Source: Palsa-506 sp963836355 (lineage in GTDB: Bacteria; Actinomycetota; Actinomycetes; Streptosporangiales; Streptosporangiaceae). From it: a stretch of DNA of 64,000 nucleotides. The DNA is taken from NCBI GenBank assembly GCA_963836355.1, contig CAWIJO010000014.1, positions 62,001 through 126,000 of the forward strand. Reading direction: 5' to 3'. The notes under the pieces were generated by a model that made no database searches, was not told the DNA's origin, and worked only from the letters and a program-made list of their open reading frames with translations. This document shows positions 58,816 to 64,000 of this stretch, in pieces (position 1 is the stretch's first letter; the number at the start of each line of letters is the position of its first letter). The position numbers were made by a program, and so were the translations under genes.

Positions 58816-60600
58816 TCAGCGCGGGTGGAGGCCCTTGCGGACGTACAGCCGCAGGTCACGAGTGTGATTGGCGACATGCACGAAGTGTGCGTGGAAATAG
58901 GCAGTGAGCGCGGGCGTCCAGGCGATCCGGCGGTGATTGAGGCCAGTCAGCCAGACGTACTGCGCGTGCTCCAGCGCGGAGCGCCACATCGCGGCCACGG
59001 CGGGCACCCGGCCCGCGCCGGTAGCCGTGCTGCGCCCGTGGGACAGCGCGTAGTTGGCGCCAGTTCCGTCGTCGACGGTCGGGCAGCCGGGCACGCTGGA
59101 GACGAACCTGTTCGCGGTCACCGTGTAGGCCACGTTATCGGCCAGCACGCAGGACCCCGGCGGGATGATCCGCTGGCCCGCCGCCATCATCGCGACCGGC
59201 GCGTCGGGCTCCAGCTTTCGCTGGAATGCGGCCTGGTGCCAGGTGCCGATGGCGAGCCCGGCTGTCGCGAGGCCGACCGCCGACCAGCGCAGTACGCGGC
59301 CGGGCTGCGTGCCGCGGCCAGCGGCAGCCGGGCCAGCGGCAGCCGGGCCAGCGGCAGCCGGGCCAGCGGCAGCCGGGCCAGCGGCGGCCGGGGCCGCGGC
59401 AGCACTATCCGCGCTGGGCTCGGCAGAACCCGGCCCGGCGCCGTCTGGTTTGCTGGCTCCGGCCGCGCGGCCGGCCCGGTCCACGATCGCGGCCAGCAGC
59501 CGGGAGGCCGGCAACGCGACCGACAGGCCGAGGAACGGCGCCAGGAAGCCGGAGAAGTGGTAGTGGAACTGGGCTGGCCACAAGAAGATGCCGGCCACTG
59601 CGGCGGCGGTAGCGTACGCGAACCATTCCACCGGGGGCGGCAGCCGCCTGGTGAGCAGCAGCGCGACCGCACAGGCGGCAAGCACGAAGATCACGATGAG
59701 GGCCAGCAGGCCGGCGATGTAAAGGTGCCGCACGTGCGGCTCGTTGGCGAACCCGCTCATCTGCCGCAGCCGGTACCACAGCGGCATCCGCTCCGCGTGC
59801 ACGCGGCCGCCCACCTGGGCGGTGATCACGCTGTCGTAGAAGCTCCGCGGCGCGAGCGCGGCGAACGGCAGCACCGGGATCACGAAGCCCGCCGCGACGC
59901 CGCTCAGGTAGGCCGCCGTGCGTCGCGGCCGCCGGATGCTGAGCACGGCGATCACGAGCACCGGGATGATGGCCCATGCCTCGATGACGCCGCCGAACCC
60001 GAAGGCGACACCGCCCCAGATCAGCCGCCGGCGGCTGCCGGTGATCTGGTCGCCGTCAAACACTGCCACCGCGCCTGCCAGGCAGAACAGCACCAGCCAG
60101 GGCTCGACGAGCAAGGTGTGCGAGGAGGACACGCTGTCCGGGTAGACGGCGACGACACCGCAGGCGATCAGCACGGCGAGGACGCCACGATGCCGCACGC
60201 ACAGGCCGACCAGCGTCACCCCGGCGGCGCCAGCCAGCATCGTGAGCACCCGCGCGATCGCGAGCCCGCCGTCAGTGCCGATCACCCGGCTCACCAATGC
60301 GACCGGGGTCATCAGCAGGGTGATCCCCGGGGGCTGAACGAACACGAAATCCCGGTAGGGCAGCACGCCATGCACCAGTCGTACCGCGCTGCCGAAATAC
60401 GATCCGTCGTCGTACTCGGTCACGCCCAGCAGGTAGCCGGGCCTGGTCAGGTAGAACAGCCGGAGGCCAAGGGCGAGGACCGTCACCGCGGCGATCACCA
60501 GGTTCACCGGCGTCAGCCGCGAGGCACGCTCCGCGGCAGGCCGACTGGCCTGCTCCGCGCCGCCGGGGGCGGCTGACGCCGTGATATGCGTTCCGCTCAC
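58816..60600 (-). CDS. Multi-pass GT-C glycosyltransferase (family 39/83-like)
   Basis: GTG 60600 or TTG 60609 could start this roughly 595-residue protein. It has about 10 membrane helices, the first near PVNLVIAAVTVLALGLRLFY. The first loop carries the acidic motif VTEYDDGSYFGSAVRLVHGV with YRDFVFVQPPG, characteristic of GT-C enzymes that use polyprenyl-phosphate sugars. A 15-bp tandem repeat inserts AAAGP units between helices. The C-terminal loop is extracytoplasmic. It probably glycosylates a lipid, wall polymer or protein. Confidence 0.82.
   Translation of the reverse strand: MSGTHITASAAPGGAEQASRPAAERASRLTPVNLVIAAVTVLALGLRLFYLTRPGYLLGVTEYDDGSYFGSAVRLVHGVLPYRDFVFVQPPGITLLMTPVALVSRVIGTDGGLAIARVLTMLAGAAGVTLVGLCVRHRGVLAVLIACGVVAVYPDSVSSSHTLLVEPWLVLFCLAGAVAVFDGDQITGSRRRLIWGGVAFGFGGVIEAWAIIPVLVIAVLSIRRPRRTAAYLSGVAAGFVIPVLPFAALAPRSFYDSVITAQVGGRVHAERMPLWYRLRQMSGFANEPHVRHLYIAGLLALIVIFVLAACAVALLLTRRLPPPVEWFAYATAAAVAGIFLWPAQFHYHFSGFLAPFLGLSVALPASRLLAAIVDRAGRAAGASKPDGAGPGSAEPSADSAAAAPAAAGPAAAGPAAAGPAAAGPAAAGRGTQPGRVLRWSAVGLATAGLAIGTWHQAAFQRKLEPDAPVAMMAAGQRIIPPGSCVLADNVAYTVTANRFVSSVPGCPTVDDGTGANYALSHGRSTATGAGRVPAVAAMWRSALEHAQYVWLTGLNHRRIAWTPALTAYFHAHFVHVANHTRDLRLYVRKGLHPR
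59317..59391. repeat. 15-bp tandem repeat inside the glycosyltransferase gene
   Basis: About five consecutive copies of GGCCAGCGGCAGCCG (plus strand) encode repeated Ala-Ala-Ala-Gly-Pro on the minus strand. The repeat keeps the frame and lies in a loop between membrane helices. Confidence 0.75.
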
Positions 60601-60627
60601 GGGTGGCAACTCTAGGGCAGCCCGGAT

Positions 60628-60843
60628 CTAGGGCAGGTCGAATTCGCCGTCTTTGACCCCGAGGACGAAGGCCTGCCATTCGTCCGGGGTGAACACCAGC
60701 TTCGGGCCATCCGGGTTCTTGCCATCCCGGATCGTGATCACGTGGTCGCTATTCTCCTTCGAACCCGCCTCGGTGGCGACCTCCACGCCACCCTCAGCGG
60801 CGCTGAAGGTGCTCAGGTCCTGCTGGTCGCCGGTCACGTCCAT
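60628..60843 (-). CDS. DUF397 domain protein
   Basis: The 71-residue protein has VEVATEAGSKENSDHVITIR followed by DGKNPDGPKLVFTPDEWQAF and VLGVKDGEFDLP, diagnostic of DUF397. These small actinobacterial proteins usually pair with an XRE-type regulator as a possible toxin/antitoxin or developmental switch. No such regulator is adjacent here, so this is an orphan. Its upstream region holds paired palindromes. Confidence 0.88.
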   Translation of the reverse strand: MDVTGDQQDLSTFSAAEGGVEVATEAGSKENSDHVITIRDGKNPDGPKLVFTPDEWQAFVLGVKDGEFDLP

Positions 60844-61019
60844 GACTGTCCGCCAACTTTCTCGGTCAAGGTGCGGGGGGCCGCGCTGATGCTGGCGCCT
60901 CGGTGGCAGCGTACCGAAGGATTCGCCGGTATCTGCGGCTCGGTAGCGGTCTCGGCACGCGCTGCAAGCTCAGCGTGCTGCCGCGAGTCCTGCCTCATCA
61001 AAGGCCAGATGCGCCGGGG

Positions 61020-61080
61020 CCGGGATGCAACATTGCTCCGGGATGCAACATTACTGCAGTACGTTATTACTGCAGTAATT
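61020..61080. promoter_or_regulatory. Direct repeats and paired palindromes upstream of the DUF397 gene
   Basis: CCGGGATGCAACATT occurs at 61020-61034 and 61038-61052. TACTGCAGTA occurs at 61052-61061 and 61068-61077; the second is part of the perfect 14-bp palindrome ATTACTGCAGTAAT (61066-61079). The palindromes are 16 bp apart in an AT-rich island between the transporter stop and the DUF397 start. This looks like an operator for a dimeric repressor. Confidence 0.55.
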
Positions 61081-61092
61081 ACAGCACCGAGG

Positions 61093-62886
61093 TCAGTGCG
61101 CCCCGGCGAGCTGGACGATCTTGAGGATGACCAGCGCGACCGCGCCGACCAGATAGCACCGCAGGCAGATCAGGCCCGCCCGGCGCCGCGCCGACCAGGC
61201 TGGGCGGCGCAGCAGGGCCAGCGGCGGCATCCGCCAGCTGAGCCGCTCGCCGGCCGGCATCGTTCCCGCGGCCGACGCTGCTCTCCCGTCCGACACCACT
61301 CCGGCAGCCGGCCGCCGATAGGCCGAGATCAGCCGCGCCAGCAGCCAGCCCGCAGCCAGGCCAAGGCCGACCACCGCCCCGCCAGTCAGCATGGCGGTGA
61401 GCTGGCTGCCGGTCAGGTGCGGGAACAGGGTGGCTGCCGTGAGTGTCAGGGACAGCAGTACCAGGACGCCGACAATGACCCCGGCGACCCCGTTCAACCA
61501 TGGCTTGTTTACCCATGGGCCGAGGATCTCCTTGTCATTGCACAGCATGATCAAGATGATGGTGGAAGCGGGCAGCAGCACCCCGGCGAGCGCCTGCACT
61601 CCCTCGGTGATCAGGCCGAGCGGCGCGCCGGGAATCAGCACCACGGCCCCGGCTGCGGCGAGGAAGAACGCGTAGAAGCTGTAGAACAGCGGCGCGTCTT
61701 TGATGCTGCGCTGCAGCGAGTGCCTGGCGCCGACCAGGTCGCCGAGCGCGAACGAGGTGGCCAGCGTGACGGCCGCGGCACCGATCAGCGAGGCGTCGAG
61801 CAGCAGCAGCGCAAACATGCCGCCGGCGTGATGGCCCACCGTTTGCGCCAGGCCGGCCGCCACTCCCCCCGCGTCGCCGAAGTTGCCGTGCAGCCCGGTG
61901 CCCGCGAACCCGAACGCGGTGACCGCGATGAGCGCCGCCGCGCCGAGCACCACGGCGAACGAGCCGATTACCGTGTCCGCCCGCTCATAGGCGATCCACC
62001 GCGGCGTGATCTTCTTGTCCACCACGATGGACTGCTGGAAGTACAGCTGCCAGGGCGCCACCGTGGTGCCCACGATGGCGATGACCAGCAGCAGGACACG
62101 CGCATTCAGCCCGCCGGGCAGCCCGGGAACGAAGCCGTGCGCGACCGCGGCAACCTTGACATGCGCGGTCAGGATGAGCGGGATGACAACGACGTTGACC
62201 GCGATCAGCGCGTACATCCAGCGCTCCCAGCGCCGGTAGCTGCCGCTGACGGTGAAGCCGACCAGCAGGGCCGCGGCGCAGACCACGCTGATCCACCGCG
62301 GCAGCCCGAAGTAGCTGCCGGCCAGCGCGACGCCGATGAATTCGGTGACGATGATCAGCCCGTTGAGCAGCATGAGGTTGCCGACCGAGAACGCGGCCAG
62401 CGACCGGCCGAACCGTTCCAGGATCAGCCGGGCGTGCCCGACCCCGGTGACCGCGCCGAGCCTGGCGACCATCTCCTGATTAACGATCAGCACGGGTACC
62501 AGCAGCACCAGGACCCACAGCAGCCGGGTGCCGTAGTTCTGCCCGGCCTGGGCGTACGTGGAGACACCGCCTGCGTCGTTGTCGCCGAACATCACGATCA
62601 GGCCGGGACCCATGATCGCGAGCAGGCACTTCAGCCGCCGGGACCAGGTGGCGGGCTCGTCGTGGCTGCCGGCCCGGAGGGTGCCGAAGGCACCCTTGAT
62701 GTCGTCCAGCTGCGTCGTGTCCGCCGGGGCGGTGCCTGCCGCGAGAGCGCCCGCTGTCGCGACACCCGTGGCGACGGTGCTCGCTGCGGGCTGGCGGCCG
62801 GAGGCTCTGCTGGCTGGCGCCTGGCCGGCCCTGGTGGCGACGCTTGCCGCGATGGCGCTGGAGGACGTGGCGGCGTCCTTGACCAT
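61093..62886 (-). CDS. NRAMP-related divalent metal transporter
   Basis: I place the start at ATG 62886 (MVKDAATSSS); frames to 63108 exist but are Pro-rich. The transporter has about 11 helices. Helix 1 holds GPGLIVMFGDNDAGG where classic NRAMPs have DPGN; helix 6 holds IVGTTVAPWQLYFQQS where they have MPH. These changes are like those of NRAMP-related Mg2+ transporters (NRMT), so Mg2+ or Mn2+ is a fair guess. The gene is downstream of a CBS-domain protein in the same direction. Confidence 0.83.
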   Translation of the reverse strand: MVKDAATSSSAIAASVATRAGQAPASRASGRQPAASTVATGVATAGALAAGTAPADTTQLDDIKGAFGTLRAGSHDEPATWSRRLKCLLAIMGPGLIVMFGDNDAGGVSTYAQAGQNYGTRLLWVLVLLVPVLIVNQEMVARLGAVTGVGHARLILERFGRSLAAFSVGNLMLLNGLIIVTEFIGVALAGSYFGLPRWISVVCAAALLVGFTVSGSYRRWERWMYALIAVNVVVIPLILTAHVKVAAVAHGFVPGLPGGLNARVLLLVIAIVGTTVAPWQLYFQQSIVVDKKITPRWIAYERADTVIGSFAVVLGAAALIAVTAFGFAGTGLHGNFGDAGGVAAGLAQTVGHHAGGMFALLLLDASLIGAAAVTLATSFALGDLVGARHSLQRSIKDAPLFYSFYAFFLAAAGAVVLIPGAPLGLITEGVQALAGVLLPASTIILIMLCNDKEILGPWVNKPWLNGVAGVIVGVLVLLSLTLTAATLFPHLTGSQLTAMLTGGAVVGLGLAAGWLLARLISAYRRPAAGVVSDGRAASAAGTMPAGERLSWRMPPLALLRRPAWSARRRAGLICLRCYLVGAVALVILKIVQLAGAH

Positions 62887-63266
62887 GGGGCCGGGGCCGG
62901 GCGCCGGGGCCGGGGCCGTCGGCCGGGCCGGCCAGTGCTGGCAGCGGGACCCGCCTGGGCAGCCTGACAGCCCCGGCCAGCCGGGACCAAGGCGCGACGG
63001 AGAACTCGAATCGTGGCATGACGGGTCTCCCGATCTGCCCTTTGCGGGCTTCGGGCACAGACCCGGCAGCGCCGACCGAAGCAGTTCGCCACCTGGCCAC
63101 GCGCACATTGCGATGTGCTCTGGCAGGCAACGAACAAGATGCCAGCCGGATTGCCGCTCGAACTCAGCTACCGCCGCTTAGTCAAGGCGGGCAGCAGTCA
63201 GCCGGCGATCCGGGAGCTTCGGGCTGTTAGGGCCGGCAGCCCCGGTACCCGGGGCGGCACGTGCGG
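62887..63266. other. Gap between the transporter and the upstream small gene
   Basis: The transporter frame extends through much of this stretch to an ATG at 63108, but the encoded sequence is a Pro/Gly/Ala tail without homology that I recognise. The true start could lie in this region. No other gene or hairpin stands out. Confidence 0.35.
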
Positions 63267-63581
63267 TCAGCGCTGCGAGGTCTGCGCGGATTCGTGAGGA
63301 TCGCTCGAACTGCTGCTGGTACTTTCGCCTGGCATGACCCCCACCTCCTCCGCTCGGGCCTGACCCGGGCGCCCTGGCTTGGCGAACAGCGCGGACGCGA
63401 TCTCCAAGGTTAGCCGAGCCCACGCAATTGCGGCAACGCTGACACCGGCTCGGCCGGCCGGGCGGGCCGTCCGTCCGGGCGGGCCGGCCGGCCTGCCTGG
63501 CCGGAGCCGGCCCGGGCTCGTCCGGGCCGCCGGGCCGGTGCCCTCGCGCTCCGGGACCCGGCGCTCGGGAATATCGGTCAC
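63267..63581 (-). CDS. Small protein between CBS protein and transporter
   Basis: GTG 63581 overlaps the CBS gene stop by 4 nt (GTGA), which is the main support. The 104-residue product is Arg/Pro/Gly-rich at the N-terminus, has one weakly hydrophobic stretch (VSVAAIAWARLTLEIASALF) and a Ser-rich end. No domain is recognised. It may be a small accessory of the transporter, or a chance extension. Confidence 0.45.
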   Translation of the reverse strand: MTDIPERRVPEREGTGPAARTSPGRLRPGRPAGPPGRTARPAGRAGVSVAAIAWARLTLEIASALFAKPGRPGQARAEEVGVMPGESTSSSSSDPHESAQTSQR

Positions 63582-64000
63582 GCTGGCTCTCCGCGATGCG
63601 CGTCCGGCGGCTGCGCGGCCTCGCGCCGCCGCCAGTCCTCGGGCAGCGTGACCTCGAGGATGTCGTCTACCGTGATCACGCCAATCATCTTGCGGCGGTC
63701 GTCCACCACCGGGATGGTGATCAGGTTGTAATCGCTCATCAGCACCGCGACATCGACCACGTCGGTATCCGCGCCGACCCGGACCGGGTCATCGTCGTAG
63801 ACGTCGCTGAGGCAGGCGGCCGGGTCCGCCTGGACGATGGTGACCAGCCTGGCGACGCCGCACAGCCTGCCGCGCTCATCTAGCGCATGCACGCTGGTGA
63901 GCGCCTCGGGCTGCAGGCTGGCCGACTGGCTGACGGCGTCCAGTGCCTGCTGGACGCTGACCTCGGCGGAGACCGCGAGGAAGTCGACGCCCATCAGGCC
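63578..64000 (-). CDS. CBS-domain protein, MgtE N-terminal-like (5' end outside the window)
   Basis: The frame is open to the window edge, so the N-terminus is missing. The visible 140 residues form a CBS pair: VSVQQALDAVSQSASLQPEA, HALDERGRLCGVARLVTIVQ, then AVLMSDYNLITIPVVDDRRK and MIGVITVDDILEVTLPEDW. The spacing is that of MgtE, but the chain ends after the CBS pair without any membrane helices. A stand-alone MgtE N/CBS sensor next to an NRAMP-related transporter suggests Mg2+/nucleotide control of transport. The missing part probably carries the MgtE N domain. Confidence 0.8.
   Translation of the reverse strand, partial: GLMGVDFLAVSAEVSVQQALDAVSQSASLQPEALTSVHALDERGRLCGVARLVTIVQADPAACLSDVYDDDPVRVGADTDVVDVAVLMSDYNLITIPVVDDRRKMIGVITVDDILEVTLPEDWRRREAAQPPDAHRGEPA

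Noticed and set aside
58795..60576. 593-codon plus-strand frame
   Set aside because: It is antisense to the GT-C glycosyltransferase. The product is Arg/Gly/His-rich without any domain.
60742..62967. 741-codon plus-strand frame
   Set aside because: It is antisense to the NRAMP-related transporter. The product is low-complexity Gln/Asp/Arg-rich sequence typical of shadow frames.
1..64000. CRISPR arrays, rRNA and tRNA genes, prophage
   Set aside because: I saw no regularly spaced direct repeats, no rRNA or tRNA sequences and no phage structural genes. Reading by eye could miss a tRNA; tRNAscan would settle it.

Overview
The window is high-GC DNA with GTG/TTG starts, purine-rich Shine-Dalgarno sites and many stop/start overlaps (GTGA, ATGA). 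A mycothiol gene (mshA), F420-type oxidoreductases, CarD, SenX3/RegX3-like regulators, DUF397, DUF2637 and DUF4037 proteins and an FxSxx-COOH RiPP locus point to a soil actinomycete. A Streptosporangiales-like organism is my best guess, but no rRNA or marker gene here settles it.

Layout. Positions 1-3060 hold a partial serine beta-lactamase-like hydrolase, a secreted cyclase-family protein and an alpha/beta hydrolase. Positions 3138-11275 (minus strand) are the highlight: a complete fxsA-fxsB-fxsC-fxsT operon. It has a 58-residue precursor ending in FQSSI, a radical SAM/SPASM maturase with an HExxH domain, a TIR-like protein, and a 1313-residue ATPase-TIR-NB-ARC-TPR protein. Positions 11276-16140 are a decay-prone stretch with a broken GH25/ricin protein, two envelope proteins, a hemerythrin gene behind a 24-bp palindrome and a chimeric hydrolase/BtpA remnant. 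Positions 16160-21124 carry a DUF4037 protein, a transketolase-like pyruvate dehydrogenase E1 split by a frameshift, and an amidase lipoprotein. Positions 21282-24359 look like a transferred island: a lower-GC DUF4062-HAD fusion gene followed by an IS701-type transposase remnant. Positions 24370-29393 hold thrB, an AMIN-like lipoprotein, a VOC protein, a lipoprotein with two retropepsin-like lobes and an LLM oxidoreductase. Positions 29440-36355 are a signalling divergon: Ser/Thr kinase plus DUF2993 protein facing an FHA-FHA-ABC exporter fusion.

Positions 36775-49347 hold a secreted hydrolase, an L,D-transpeptidase, an ABC-F remnant, ppk2, rlmB-cysS, a PPOX protein, hmgA, a repeat-rich DUF2637 protein, ispF, carD and a membrane protein. 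Positions 49498-55283 carry the familiar actinobacterial block regX3-senX3, gpm and mshA-ybjN, then csoR. Positions 55655-64000 have a small membrane protein with an ApbE flavinyltransferase, a sigma-factor/WD40 deletion remnant, a CoA transferase, a GT-C glycosyltransferase, a DUF397 protein, and an NRAMP-related transporter downstream of a CBS-domain (MgtE-like) protein.

Non-coding structure includes a dispersed 66-bp repeat (two near-identical copies and a diverged third), a perfect 38-bp palindrome near carD, paired TACTGCAGTA palindromes, and low-complexity Pro/Ala/Gly inserts inside several conserved enzymes. All assignments come from reading motifs by eye; no database search was run.
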